Below, one piece after another: positions 30,289 to 38,205 of a stretch of DNA of 38,205 nucleotides. The stretch comes from an uncultured Eubacteriales bacterium (GTDB taxonomy: Bacteria > Bacillota > Clostridia > Oscillospirales > Oscillospiraceae): assembly GCA_949283375.1 (NCBI GenBank), contig CASDSM010000011.1, positions 1 through 38,205 on the forward strand, in the 5' to 3' direction. The notes under the pieces were generated by a model that had not been told where the DNA came from, ran no database searches, and worked only from the letters and a program-made list of their open reading frames with translations. Numbering within the stretch: the stretch's first letter is position 1; each line of letters begins with the position of its first letter. A program made the translations under genes and the position numbers.

Positions 30289-31101
30289 TCAAAGTAGTGC
30301 GATCAGCGCCGCCATCGAGCCGCGCGCCGGGCCGGTGCGGCGGTGGCTCCAATAGCGCTCCGGGCGGCAGTGGGTGCACTCGGAGGAGACGTCGATCTCC
30401 CGCACCCCCGCCTCGCGCAGCCAGTGCCGGTTGAGGCCCTTGAGGTCCACCTGCCAGCGCCCCGGCGCGCCCGGGAGGGGGAAGAGACAGGGCTCCGCAG
30501 CGCCGCCCAGTGCGCGGCGCATCGCCTCGGGCACGTCGCCGTCGGTGACAAAGCAACAGCGGGAGATCCCCGGGCCGACCGCGGCGCGCAGGTCCTCTGG
30601 CCGGGTGCCGTAGACCTCGCCCATCCGGCGCACCGCGCGGGCGGCGATGCCGAGGGCGGTCCCCCGCCAGCCGGCGTGGACGGCGGCCACCGCGCGCCGG
30701 ACGGGGTCGTAGAGCAGAATGGGGATGCAGTCGGCGGTGAAGACGGCGAGGGTCAGCCCCACCTCATCTGTCATCAGCCCGTCCGCCTCAAAGTCGCGCT
30801 CGCGGTCCAGCCCCTTCCCGGCGTCGGCGGCGGTGCAGACGCGCAGGGCGTCGCCGTGTACCTGACGGGCGAGCACCAGCCGGTCCGCTCCGGGCAGTCC
30901 GGCGGCGGAGAGGAGGCGGCGATAGTTCTCCCGGACGTCCTCCATCCGGTCGCCGCGCGTGTGCCCGAGGTTGAGCGAGGCAAAGCAGCTCCCGCTCACC
31001 CCGCCGAGCCGGGTGGAGAAGGCGTGCGCCGCGCCGCCGGGCGCGGCGAGCAGCCCGCTCGCCAGCCAGACCGGTGCGCCGGGGGCCTCATGCAGGCGCA
31101 C
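30289..31101 (-). CDS. pgeF: Peptidoglycan editing factor PgeF (YfiH/YlmD, laccase-domain family)
   Basis: The product is 270 residues. The DUF152 family signature is complete: HAFSTRLGGVS, ARQVHG (His82), FTADCIPILLYD (Cys125) and AAVHAGWRGT (His142). These two His and one Cys are the metal ligands. The C-terminal FxSHRR-type motif appears as YWSHRRTG. In E. coli the homologue removes wrongly incorporated serine from muropeptides; purine-nucleosidase activity has also been reported for relatives. The start is probably GTG at 31101, five bases after the secA stop with only a weak GGATGA site, implying coupling to secA. Confidence 0.88.
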   Translation of the reverse strand: MRLHEAPGAPVWLASGLLAAPGGAAHAFSTRLGGVSGSCFASLNLGHTRGDRMEDVRENYRRLLSAAGLPGADRLVLARQVHGDALRVCTAADAGKGLDRERDFEADGLMTDEVGLTLAVFTADCIPILLYDPVRRAVAAVHAGWRGTALGIAARAVRRMGEVYGTRPEDLRAAVGPGISRCCFVTDGDVPEAMRRALGGAAEPCLFPLPGAPGRWQVDLKGLNRHWLREAGVREIDVSSECTHCRPERYWSHRRTGPARGSMAALIALL

Positions 31102-31106
31102 GGCGG

Positions 31107-33866
31107 TCAGTCATCCATGCCGCGGTTGCGCCCGCAGCACTTCTTGTACTTCTTGCCCGAGCCGCAGGGGCAGGGATCATTCGGGCCGATCTTCTTGGCC
31201 TTGCGGATGGGCACACGGCGGGGCTTCTCCTTTTCGCCGCCGCCGGCGGACTCGCCGGTGACCTTGGCCACCGCCTTGCGCTCGATCTTCTCCGTGCGCA
31301 CCCGCGCCAGGTAGATGCGGCGCACCGTCTCGTGCTGGATGGAGCGGTTCATCTGCTCGAACATCTCGTAGCCCTCGCGCTTGAAGGCAACGACGGGGTC
31401 CTGCTGGCCGTAGGCCTGCAGGCGAATGCCCTGGCGCAGGTCGTCCATCGCGTCGATGTGGTCCATCCAGTATTCGTCCACCACGCGCAGGAGCATGACG
31501 CGCTCGAGCTCACGCATGACGGGCTCGGTGAGGATCTCTTCCTTCTTCTGGTAGATGTCGTGCGCCCGCTCCTTGATCTGGTCGGCCACCTGCTGCGGGG
31601 TGAGCTTTTTCAGCTCCTCATCGGAGCAGGTGAACTCATCCGGGGTGAGGAAGACGTTGCGGTAGTCGGCGGTCACGTCGCGCAGGTCGGCGGCGGAGAG
31701 GTGCTTTTTCTCCCCGGCGATGCCGAGCACCGCCTGGTCGATCATGTGGTCGATCATGCTGCGGATATACGGCTTGAGGTCCTCTCCGTCGAGCACGCGG
31801 CGGCGCTCGCCGTAGATCACCTCACGCTGGGTGTTCATCACGTCGTCGTAGTCCAGCACGGTCTTGCGGATCTGGAAGTTGCGCGACTCCACCTTCTTCT
31901 GGGCGTTCTCGATCGCGCCGGAGAGCATCTTGGCGTCAATCGGGGTGTCCTCGTCGATCTTGAGGGTGTCCATCAGGTGGGAGATGCGCTCCGAGCCGAA
32001 CAGGCGGAGAATATCGTCCTCCAGGGAGAGGTAGAAGCGGCTCTCGCCCGGGTCGCCCTGACGGCCGGAGCGGCCGCGGAGCTGGTTGTCGATCCGCCGC
32101 GCCTCATGCCGCTCGGTGCCGAGGATATACAGGCCGCCCGCCTGGCGGACCTGTTCCGCCTCGGCAGCGATGGCCTGCTTATACTCCTCCATCTTCTGGG
32201 CGAAGAGGGCGCGGGCCTCCAAAATCTCCTCGTTGTCGGTGTCGGCGTAGCCGGTCGCCTCGGCGATCACCTCGTCGTCATAGCCCTTGCGGCGCAGGTC
32301 CGCCTTGGCCAGATACTCCGCGTTGCCGCCGAGCATGATGTCGGTGCCGCGGCCGGCCATGTTGGTCGCCACGGTGACCGCTCCCAGCTTGCCGGCCTGG
32401 GCGATGATCTCCGCCTCGCGCTCGTGGTTCTTCGCGTTGAGGACGTTGTGCGTGATGCCGCGCGCGCGCAGCATCCGGCTGAGCTTCTCCGACTTCTCAA
32501 TGGAGACGGTGCCCACCAGGACGGGCTGCCCCTTTGCGTGGCAGGCGATGATCTGCTCGACGATGGCGCGGTACTTGCCCGCCTCCGTCTTGTAGACGCA
32601 GTCTGGCTGGTCGATGCGCGCGACCGGGCGGTTGGTGGGGATCTCCACAATGTCGAGGTGGTAGATGGAGCCGAACTCCGTCTCCTCCGTCATCGCGGTG
32701 CCCGTCATGCCGGAGAGCTTGCGGTAGAGGCGGAAGAGGTTCTGGAAGGTGATGGTGGCCAGCGTCTTGGACTCGTTGGCGACCTGCAGGCCCTCCTTGG
32801 CCTCGATGGCCTGGTGCAGGCCCTCGTTGTAGCGGCGGCCGTACATCAGGCGGCCGGTGAACTCGTCGACGATGATGACCTGATTGTCCTTCACGACGTA
32901 GTCCACATCCCGCTTCATGACGCCGCGGGCGCGGATAGCCTGGTTAATGTGGTGGTTGAGGGTGGTGTTCTCCTCGTCGGCCAGGTTCTCCAGGTTGAAG
33001 TAGGCCTCTGCCCTGGCGATGCCGCGGGCGGTGAGGGTGGCGTGCCGGCGCTTTTCCTCCACGACGTAGTCGTAGTTCTGGTTGATCTCCTCGTCGATCT
33101 CCTTGTCGTCGCTCTCGGCGATGGTGAAGCGGCGCAGGGTGGAGACGAACTGATCGGCCATCTGGTAGAGCTGTGTGGACTCCTCCCCCTTGCCGGAGAT
33201 GATGAGGGGGGTGCGCGCCTCGTCGATGAGTATGGAGTCCACCTCGTCCACGATGGCAAAGTTCTGGCCCCGCTGGACCAGGTCGCGGTCGTAGATGGCC
33301 ATATTGTCGCGCAGGTAGTCAAAGCCGATCTCGTTGTTCGTGCCGTAGGTGATGTCGGCGGCATAGGCCTTCCGGCGCTCGTTGCGGGTCAGGCCGTGGA
33401 CGATCAGGCCGACCTCCAGGCCGAGATAGCGGTAGACCTTGCCCATCCACTCCGAGTCGCGCTTGGCGAGGTAGTCGTTCACGGTGACGATGTGGACGCC
33501 CTCGCCGGAGAGCGCGTTCAGGTAGGCCGGCAGGGTGGCCACCAGCGTCTTGCCCTCGCCGGTTTTCATCTCGGCGATGCGGCCCTGATGGAGGATGATT
33601 CCGCCGATGAGCTGCACCCGGTACGGGCGCAGGCCGAGCACGCGGTCCGCCGCCTCGCGCACGGTGGCAAACGCCTCCGGCAGCAGGTCGTCCAGCGTCT
33701 CGCCGGCGGCCAGACGCTCCTTGAACTGCGCGGTCTTGCCCTTGAGCTGCTCGTCGGAGAGGGCCTTATACTCATCGCTGAGGGCTTCGATTTTATTGAC
33801 AAGGGGGGTGATCTTCTTCACCTCACGGGAAGAGGAGGTGCCGAAGATGGCTTGCAGAAATCCCAC
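31107..33866 (-). CDS. secA: Preprotein translocase ATPase SecA
   Basis: This is the motor that drives unfolded preproteins through SecYEG. The product is 919 residues. Walker A is MKTGEGKT at 100-107, and NBD1 continues with [17 protein letters not shown]. The [19 protein letters not shown] block, [19 protein letters not shown] and [12 protein letters not shown] (NBD2) follow. The C-terminal zinc-binding tail reads [14 protein letters not shown]. The start is GTG at 33866 behind AAAGGA. It heads the minus-strand secA-pgeF unit. Length is slightly above Bacillus SecA, normal for Clostridia. Confidence 0.97.
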   Translation of the reverse strand: MGFLQAIFGTSSSREVKKITPLVNKIEALSDEYKALSDEQLKGKTAQFKERLAAGETLDDLLPEAFATVREAADRVLGLRPYRVQLIGGIILHQGRIAEMKTGEGKTLVATLPAYLNALSGEGVHIVTVNDYLAKRDSEWMGKVYRYLGLEVGLIVHGLTRNERRKAYAADITYGTNNEIGFDYLRDNMAIYDRDLVQRGQNFAIVDEVDSILIDEARTPLIISGKGEESTQLYQMADQFVSTLRRFTIAESDDKEIDEEINQNYDYVVEEKRRHATLTARGIARAEAYFNLENLADEENTTLNHHINQAIRARGVMKRDVDYVVKDNQVIIVDEFTGRLMYGRRYNEGLHQAIEAKEGLQVANESKTLATITFQNLFRLYRKLSGMTGTAMTEETEFGSIYHLDIVEIPTNRPVARIDQPDCVYKTEAGKYRAIVEQIIACHAKGQPVLVGTVSIEKSEKLSRMLRARGITHNVLNAKNHEREAEIIAQAGKLGAVTVATNMAGRGTDIMLGGNAEYLAKADLRRKGYDDEVIAEATGYADTDNEEILEARALFAQKMEEYKQAIAAEAEQVRQAGGLYILGTERHEARRIDNQLRGRSGRQGDPGESRFYLSLEDDILRLFGSERISHLMDTLKIDEDTPIDAKMLSGAIENAQKKVESRNFQIRKTVLDYDDVMNTQREVIYGERRRVLDGEDLKPYIRSMIDHMIDQAVLGIAGEKKHLSAADLRDVTADYRNVFLTPDEFTCSDEELKKLTPQQVADQIKERAHDIYQKKEEILTEPVMRELERVMLLRVVDEYWMDHIDAMDDLRQGIRLQAYGQQDPVVAFKREGYEMFEQMNRSIQHETVRRIYLARVRTEKIERKAVAKVTGESAGGGEKEKPRRVPIRKAKKIGPNDPCPCGSGKKYKKCCGRNRGMDD

Positions 33867-33931
33867 TGTGATGCTTCCTTTCCAGTCTGAGTCGCTGCCG
33901 TCCGCACGGATGGGGACGGGCAGTTACCGGT

Positions 33932-33937
33932 ATTATA
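33932..33937 (-). promoter_or_regulatory. Possible -10 element of secA
   Basis: TATAAT on the minus strand about 66 bases before the secA start. The matching -35 position reads TTTCAA, a weak match, so only the -10 is convincing. Confidence 0.45.
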
Positions 33938-34037
33938 TCATAGCTTTTCCACGGTTGAAAGTGGAAGATGGAATTATATTTCTCTCATCTGCGCATGAAA
34001 TTCTGTCTATCCCGCCTGCAGCCTTTCAGAACGGGAC

Positions 34038-34052
34038 GGAATGTGCTATAAT
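34038..34052 (+). promoter_or_regulatory. Extended -10 promoter of rlmD
   Basis: TGCTATAAT (34044-34052) is an extended -10 element 50 bases before the rlmD start. No good -35 is seen, which is usual for extended -10 promoters. Confidence 0.55.
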
Positions 34053-34101
34053 CGCCTCATCAACAGTGGTTCCGCGCGGCGGGACCGGGGGAGAGGTCAG
34101 G

Positions 34102-35778
34102 ATGGAGCTTCCACGCAAAAACAGTGAGCATACAGTCACGATCACCGGCTACTCCAGCGCGGGGGAGGGGGTCGGACATCTGGAGTGCGGCCTGACCGTC
34201 TTTGTCCGGGGCGCGCTGCGCGGCGAGCGGTGCCGCATCTCCGTGCTCAAGGTGTCCAAACGCTGCGCCTGGGGGCGGCTGCTGGCGGTGGAGGAGGCCT
34301 CGCCCGCGCGCGTTGCGCCCGACTGCCCGTACTATCCCAGGTGCGGCGGCTGCCAGCTCCGGCACATGCGCTATGAGGAGGAGCTGTCCTTCAAGCTGGG
34401 GCGGGTGAACGACGCGCTGGAGCGCATCGGCGGGCTCGCCCTGCGCGCGGAGGTCATCCACCCCGCGCCCGAGCGGACGGCCTACCGCAACAAGGTGCAG
34501 TACCCGGTCAGTGCGGGGACGGATGGGCGCGTCAAGATGGGCTTTTACCGCCAGAGGAGCCATGACGTCATCAACGTGGAGCGCTGCCTGCTCCAGCCGG
34601 AGGGCTGCAACCGGTCGGGCTGGGAGGTGCGGGACTGGATGGAGGTGTTCGCCGTCCCTCCCTATGATGAGAAGACCCATACCGGGCTGATCCGCCATGT
34701 CTTCTGTCGCCAGAACAGCGCGGGAGAGCTCCTGATCTGTCTGGTGGCAAACGGCGGCCGCCTGCCTCACGAGGCGGAGCTGGTGCACAGCCTGCGCAGG
34801 TCCTTCCCGCAACTGGCCGGGGTGGTGCTCAACCGCAATACGGAGCGGACCAACGTCATTCTGGGGCCGGATTACCGCGTGCTGTGGGGGAAAGACCATC
34901 TCTGCGATACCCTCTGCGGCCTCACTTTCCGGCTGTCCGTGCCCTCCTTTTTTCAGGTCAACCGGGTCCAGGCGGAGGTGCTCTATCAGAGGGCCCTGGA
35001 CTTTGCCGGACTCACCGGACAGGAGACGGTGCTCGACCTCTACTGCGGCACCGGCACGATCAGCCTGGTGATGGCGCAGCGCGCCCGGCGGGTGATCGGC
35101 GCGGAGATCGTCCCGGAGGCGATCGAGGACGCCAGGGCAAACGCCCGCCGCAACGGCATGACCAATGCCGGATTCATCTGCGCCGACGCGGGACAGGCCG
35201 CCGGCGAGCTCGCCCGGCAGGGCATCCGTCCGGACGTCATCTCGGTCGACCCGCCGCGCAAGGGCCTCTCCGGCGAGGTGATCGGGGCGATCTGCCAGAT
35301 AGCGCCCGCGCGGGTGGTCTACGTCTCCTGCGACCCGGGCACGCTCGCCCGGGACCTGGCCCTGTTCGGGGAGCGGGGATACCGCGCGGAGAAAGCGGAG
35401 GCAGTGGATATGTTCCCGGGGACGGGGCATGTTGAGACGGTAGTTCTTTTGTCCCACAAAAAGCCAGACAGTTATATCCACATTGATGTGGAATTTGGCG
35501 AGGGCGAAGGCAAGATTCCAGTGGATAAAATTGTCCAGAGAGCAGAGAAATATAAGCCAAAAGAACGTGTTACTTACAAAAGAATCAAGGAATATGTTCT
35601 TGAAAAGTATGGCTTTAAGGTTCATACCGCTTATATTGCAGAGGTAAAGCGAAGTTTAGGGCTTCCTATGTATGATGCTCCCAATGCAGTTGAAGAATTG
35701 AAACAGCCCAGAAAGCATCCTACGCCAGAGAAAGTAGAAGCCATAAAGGATGCACTCCATTATTTTGCGGTAATATAG
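34102..35778 (+). CDS. rlmD: Chimeric RlmD-type 23S rRNA uracil-5-methyltransferase with an element-encoded C-terminal extension
   Basis: Residues 1-450 are a complete TrmA/RlmD-type enzyme, which methylates a 23S rRNA uridine with SAM. It has an N-terminal TRAM domain (about 6-63) and [4Fe-4S] cysteines C75, C81, C84 and C162. The SAM motif LDLYCGTGTISL is at 311-322, then SVDPPRKGL, nucleophile Cys410 in YVSCDPGTLARDL, and the usual terminal block MFPGTGHVETVVLL. Native proteins normally stop within a few residues of that block. Here the frame continues for 108 residues (451-558) in A/T-rich DNA with different codon use (AAA, TAT, AGA). The extension contains VTYKRIKEYVLEKYGFKVHT, which looks like a winged-helix-type fold, and a conserved-looking end, KVEAIKDALHYFAVI. 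I infer integration of an ICE into the 3' end of rlmD. Confidence 0.88.
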   Translation: MELPRKNSEHTVTITGYSSAGEGVGHLECGLTVFVRGALRGERCRISVLKVSKRCAWGRLLAVEEASPARVAPDCPYYPRCGGCQLRHMRYEEELSFKLGRVNDALERIGGLALRAEVIHPAPERTAYRNKVQYPVSAGTDGRVKMGFYRQRSHDVINVERCLLQPEGCNRSGWEVRDWMEVFAVPPYDEKTHTGLIRHVFCRQNSAGELLICLVANGGRLPHEAELVHSLRRSFPQLAGVVLNRNTERTNVILGPDYRVLWGKDHLCDTLCGLTFRLSVPSFFQVNRVQAEVLYQRALDFAGLTGQETVLDLYCGTGTISLVMAQRARRVIGAEIVPEAIEDARANARRNGMTNAGFICADAGQAAGELARQGIRPDVISVDPPRKGLSGEVIGAICQIAPARVVYVSCDPGTLARDLALFGERGYRAEKAEAVDMFPGTGHVETVVLLSHKKPDSYIHIDVEFGEGEGKIPVDKIVQRAEKYKPKERVTYKRIKEYVLEKYGFKVHTAYIAEVKRSLGLPMYDAPNAVEELKQPRKHPTPEKVEAIKDALHYFAVI

Positions 35779-35803
35779 TCTTTACATAAAATTAAATATC
35801 GTG

Positions 35804-35864
35804 CTTACATAGCCGTTTGTTCTTAACTTTAGAGCAAGCGGCTTTTTTTATTCCCTTACATAGC
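35804..35864. repeat. Direct repeats CTTACATAGC flanking the terminator
   Basis: CTTACATAGC occurs at 35804-35813 and again at 35855-35864, followed by C/T-GT in both. A related TTTACATA lies at 35781-35788. They bracket the terminator behind the rlmD chimera. They could be binding sites for element excision or replication proteins or a partition site for ParB. Confidence 0.5.
35812..35849 (+). terminator. Terminator behind the rlmD chimera
   Basis: GCCGTTTGTTCT pairs with AGAGCAAGCGGC (two G-U pairs) and is followed by seven T residues. It separates rlmD transcription from the element's parA-parB unit. Confidence 0.87.
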
Positions 35865-35913
35865 TGTCCGTCTATTCGACCAGCAGCTTATTTTTGAGAA
35901 AGGAGGATTTCTC

Positions 35914-36735
35914 TTGAACACGCAAATCATCGCCGTCGCCAACCAGAAGGGCGGTGTCGGCAAGACAACGACCTGTGCCAACTTAGGCATCGGGCTGGCC
36001 CAGGCCGGAAAGAAGGTCCTGCTGGTGGATGCTGACCCACAGGCCAGCCTGACCATCAGCCTGGGCAACCCGCAGCCGGACAAGCTGCCCTTTACGTTGT
36101 CGGACGCGATGGGCCGCATCCTGATGGACGAGCCACTGCGCCCCGGCGAGGGTATCCTGCATCACCCGGAGGGCGTGGATCTCATGCCCGCTGACATCCA
36201 GCTGTCCGGCATGGAGGTGTCGCTGGTGAACGCTATGAGCCGCGAGACCATTCTGCGGCAGTATCTGGACACCGTGAAGGGACAGTATTCCCATATCCTG
36301 ATCGACTGCCAGCCATCCCTGGGGATGCTCACGGTCAATGCTCTGGCCGCCGCCAACCGGATCATAGTCCCCGTCCAGGCAGAGTATCTGCCCGCCAAGG
36401 GCCTGGAGCAGCTGCTGTCTACCATCAACAAGGTCAAGCGACAGCTGAACCCGAAGCTCCAGATTGACGGCATCTTGCTGACGATGGTGGACAACCGTAC
36501 CAACTTTGCCAGAGAGATTGCCGCCCTGCTGCGGGAGACCTATGGCAGCAAAATCAAGGTGTTCGGAACCGAGATACCCCACTCGGTCCGGGCCAAGGAG
36601 ACCAGCGCCGAGGGCAAGAGCATTTATGCTCACGACCCCGGCGGCAAGGTGGCCGAGGGGTACAAAAATCTGACGAAGGAGGTGTTGAAACTTGAAAAGC
36701 AGCGCGAAAAAAGTAGAGCTGGCATCGGTCGATGA
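35914..36735 (+). CDS. parA: ParA/Soj-type partition ATPase of the element
   Basis: The product is 273 residues. The deviant Walker A is NQKGGVGKTTT at 10-20 (signature Lys12, P-loop Lys17), motif A' is VLLVDADPQAS, and Walker B is HILIDCQPSLG. ParA proteins cooperate with ParB and a centromere-like site to segregate DNA; ICE-borne copies help maintain the excised circle. The start is TTG at 35914, seven bases behind AAGGAGG. The 3' end overlaps parB by 44 bases. GC returns to near host level, unlike the preceding segment. Confidence 0.93.
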   Translation: MNTQIIAVANQKGGVGKTTTCANLGIGLAQAGKKVLLVDADPQASLTISLGNPQPDKLPFTLSDAMGRILMDEPLRPGEGILHHPEGVDLMPADIQLSGMEVSLVNAMSRETILRQYLDTVKGQYSHILIDCQPSLGMLTVNALAAANRIIVPVQAEYLPAKGLEQLLSTINKVKRQLNPKLQIDGILLTMVDNRTNFAREIAALLRETYGSKIKVFGTEIPHSVRAKETSAEGKSIYAHDPGGKVAEGYKNLTKEVLKLEKQREKSRAGIGR

Positions 36736-37627
36736 CTTGTTTTCCACCGAGGAAAGCCGTGCCGACGCCCAACGGGAAAAGGTTATGGAGATACCGCTGT
36801 CTGAATTGCACCCGTTCAAGGACCATCCCTTCAAAGTCAAGGATGACGATGCCATGATGGAGACCGCAGACAGCATCCGGCAGTATGGCGTTCTGGTCCC
36901 CGCCATTGCACGGCCAGACCCTAACGGCGGCTATGAGCTGGTAGCCGGACACCGGCGGCACCGGGCCAGCGAACTCGCGGGCAAAGAGACCATGCCGGTG
37001 ATTATCCGGGACCTGGACGACGATCAGGCCACAATCATCATGGTAGACAGCAATCTTCAGAGAGAAAGCCTTCTTCCCAGTGAGAGGGCTTTTGCTTATA
37101 AGATGAAGCTGGAGGCTATGCGCCATCAGGGAGAACGCATGGATTTAACTTCCGCCCAAGTTGGGCGGAAGTTGGGCGGAAAAGAATCGAGGGAAATTCT
37201 TGCTGAACAAGTCGGACAGAGCCGTAACCAGATTTCACGCTATATCCGCCTCACCGAGCTGATTCCTGAACTACTGGACATGGTGGATGAGAAAAAAATC
37301 GCCGTCAATCCGGCCTATGAGCTATCCTTCCTCAAAAAAGAGGAACAGATGCAGCTTCTGGACGCGATGGATAGTGAGCAGGCCACCCCTTCTCTCTCCC
37401 AGGCCCAGCGGCTGAAAAAGTTCAGTCAGGAAGGGCGCCTCAACATCGACGTGATGCGGGCCATTATGAGTGAGGAAAAGAAAAGCGACCTGGATAAAGT
37501 CACCTTCACCAGCGACACCCTGCGGAAGTATTTCCCCAAGAGCTACACGCCAGCCAGGATGCAGGAGACCATCATTAAATTGCTGGAGCAGTGGCAGCGC
37601 CGACGCCAGCAACAGCACGACCGCTGA
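36692..37627 (+). CDS. parB: ParB-family partition protein of the element
   Basis: The product is 311 residues. The N-terminal ParB/sulfiredoxin nucleotide-binding fold (about 30-125) carries ELVAGHRRHRAS at 83-93, the CTP-binding arginine-rich box of ParB, and ATIIMVDSNLQRESLLPSE. A KorB-type helix-turn-helix follows (EILAEQVGQSRNQISRYIRLTELIPELL in part), then a C-terminal tail. The start is TTG at 36692, behind AAGGAGG and inside parA. A perfect 27-base inverted repeat lies in the coding sequence between the two domains. Partner of parA; DNA site unknown. Confidence 0.93.
   Translation: MKSSAKKVELASVDDLFSTEESRADAQREKVMEIPLSELHPFKDHPFKVKDDDAMMETADSIRQYGVLVPAIARPDPNGGYELVAGHRRHRASELAGKETMPVIIRDLDDDQATIIMVDSNLQRESLLPSERAFAYKMKLEAMRHQGERMDLTSAQVGRKLGGKESREILAEQVGQSRNQISRYIRLTELIPELLDMVDEKKIAVNPAYELSFLKKEEQMQLLDAMDSEQATPSLSQAQRLKKFSQEGRLNIDVMRAIMSEEKKSDLDKVTFTSDTLRKYFPKSYTPARMQETIIKLLEQWQRRRQQQHDR
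37147..37181. repeat. 27-bp perfect palindrome plus a third half-site inside parB
   Basis: AACTTCCGCCCAA (37147-37159), a single G, and TTGGGCGGAAGTT (37161-37173) form a perfect inverted repeat. TTGGGCGGAA then recurs directly at 37172-37181. Three half-sites in 35 bases inside a coding region are unlikely to be accidental. Possible roles are a parS-like centromere, an autoregulatory ParB site or an mRNA hairpin. Confidence 0.75.
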
Positions 37628-37641
37628 GAAAGGAGTTGCCT

Positions 37642-37920
37642 ATGAGGGATATTTCAGCCAGGGAGCTGAAAGGACATAACATTCTCGCCGTTGAGCGATT
37701 TCGGGATGAGACCCGCTGGATGATTGAGTTCTCCGTCCGCTCTCCCCGTGCCGCCTATGGCAGCCCCGGCGATGAGATGCGCCTGTTTTTGACCGAGGAT
37801 GGGTATCAGGCCGCTCTTTTGAGCCAGCAGCGCCGGGAAATCAAAATCAAGCGGTACGCCCGCATTATCGAGGGGCATATCCTCGATTTCAAACCGAAAA
37901 AACACCGCCGTCACTCGTAA
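37642..37920 (+). CDS. Small ICE protein of unknown function (92 aa)
   Basis: The ATG at 37642 has AGAAAGGAG six bases upstream and lies 14 bases behind parB. The product (MRDISARELKGHNILAVERF at its start) is mixed alpha/beta. It has a VRSPRAAYGSPGDEMRLFLTED-like middle and a very basic C-terminus (KIKRYARII...FKPKKHRRHS), suggesting nucleic-acid contact. I do not recognise a named family. Its place in the parAB unit suggests an accessory to maintenance or transfer. Confidence 0.72.
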   Translation: MRDISARELKGHNILAVERFRDETRWMIEFSVRSPRAAYGSPGDEMRLFLTEDGYQAALLSQQRREIKIKRYARIIEGHILDFKPKKHRRHS

Positions 37921-37949
37921 ACAAACACCCAGGAAAGAAAGGAATGAAT

Positions 37950-38135
37950 ATGTGTACAGTAAAAAGCATCCAGGATGCCATCCGGGAGTGCTGCCAGTCC
38001 CAGCACGATATGGAGCCTATTGAAATTGACCAGATTGTTGAAAACCTTCCGTTTTTCAAGGAGAAAAGCCTGTTTGATACGCCGCCGCTGCCCAAGCCGC
38101 CTTATGGTCGTAGAAAGCGGCCCCACAGCAACTGA
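37950..38135 (+). CDS. Small ICE protein of unknown function (61 aa)
   Basis: The product starts MCTVKSIQDAIRECCQSQHD, has an acidic middle (IEIDQIVENLPFFKEKSLFD) and a proline/basic tail (PPLPKPPYGRRKRPHSN). I prefer the ATG at 37950, six bases behind AAAGGA as in the neighbouring genes. The in-frame ATG at 37944 abuts the ribosome site. It has no recognisable domain. It is followed by a terminator, so it closes the parAB unit. Confidence 0.6.
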   Translation: MCTVKSIQDAIRECCQSQHDMEPIEIDQIVENLPFFKEKSLFDTPPLPKPPYGRRKRPHSN

Positions 38136-38138
38136 CCC

Positions 38139-38169
38139 GCCGCAATTCGTTTTGGATTGCGGCTTTTTT
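38139..38169 (+). terminator. Terminator of the parA-parB unit
   Basis: GCCGCAAT (38139-38146) pairs with ATTGCGGC (38156-38163), followed by six T residues. Confidence 0.88.
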
Positions 38170-38200
38170 CATGCCCTGAGAACAGGAAGGAGTGAAGCAA

Positions 38201-38205
38201 ATGGC
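38201..38205 (+). CDS. Start of the next element gene (truncated by the window edge)
   Basis: Only ATGGC is present. An AGGAAGGAG ribosome site nine to ten bases upstream (about 38184-38192) supports a real start. Confidence 0.5.

Larger units (their letters stand above)
35430..38205. mobile_element. Left end of an integrated conjugative or mobilisable element (continues past the window)
   Basis: Base composition drops sharply inside the last native codons of rlmD (about 35430-35455) and remains A/T-rich until parA. The following genes (ParA, ParB, small ORFs with identical AGAAAGGAG spacing) are the partition-like module common at one end of Tn1549-like and related clostridial ICEs. The 3' end of rum/rlmD genes is a known ICE integration hotspot in streptococci. 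The integrase, relaxase and attR are not in view, so limits and type are inferred. Confidence 0.7.

Noticed and set aside
1-38205. CRISPR array, tRNA or rRNA genes
   Set aside because: No regularly spaced identical repeats with unique spacers, no cloverleaf with a GTTCRA-type T-arm in a gene gap, and no rRNA sequence were recognised.

Overview
This 38.2 kb window looks like a chromosomal segment of a GC-rich, endospore-forming gut Clostridium, most likely of the Oscillospiraceae (Flavonifractor/Intestinimonas-like). That is an inference. It rests on strong AGGAGG ribosome sites with frequent TTG/GTG starts, a BofA homologue, an IreB homologue, a Phe T-box leader before pheST, a [4Fe-4S]-type PurF, a large single-chain PurL and a sodium-pump decarboxylase beta subunit. 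I recognised no tRNA, rRNA or CRISPR array.

Layout. 0.1-1.2 kb: rplM-rpsI on the minus strand, with a good promoter and a 10-bp-period repeat behind it. 1.3-2.3 kb: a bofA homologue, then about 0.75 kb without genes that contains a ~187 bp tandem duplication. 2.3-3.8 kb: oadB/gcdB-type beta subunit plus a 38-residue OadG-like peptide. 3.9-13.5 kb: a carbohydrate locus in two divergent arms. The minus arm is lacI, a one-TM protein, a lipoprotein and a YesL-like membrane protein. The plus arm is two permeases, a binding lipoprotein, a GH32 beta-fructosidase and a PfkB fructokinase. Matched LacI-type operators sit beside both promoters. The picture is uptake of sucrose or short fructans, cytosolic hydrolysis and phosphorylation of fructose, with the ABC ATPase encoded elsewhere.

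13.5-17.1 kb: an XRE membrane regulator, a PcrA/UvrD helicase with a LexA-like box at its promoter, a hairpin-rich gap, and ireB. 17.1-21.5 kb: pheS-pheT under a Phe-specific T-box; PheT has a ~100-residue insertion. 21.6-24.3 kb: purF, trmO and a GNAT acetyltransferase, translationally coupled. 24.3-33.9 kb: minus-strand secA-pgeF, a terminator, then an orphan peptide-binding lipoprotein, purL and a HAD phosphatase.

34.1-38.2 kb: rlmD, whose native 3' end has been replaced by a low-GC, in-frame segment encoding 108 extra residues. It is followed by parA, parB and small accessory ORFs of what looks like the left end of an integrative conjugative element (ICE) that continues past the window. 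parB contains a 27-bp perfect inverted repeat, a candidate partition or regulatory site. The chimeric RlmD, the palindrome in parB, the lacI-linked envelope cassette, the PheT insertion and the tiny OadG-like subunit are the points most worth following up.
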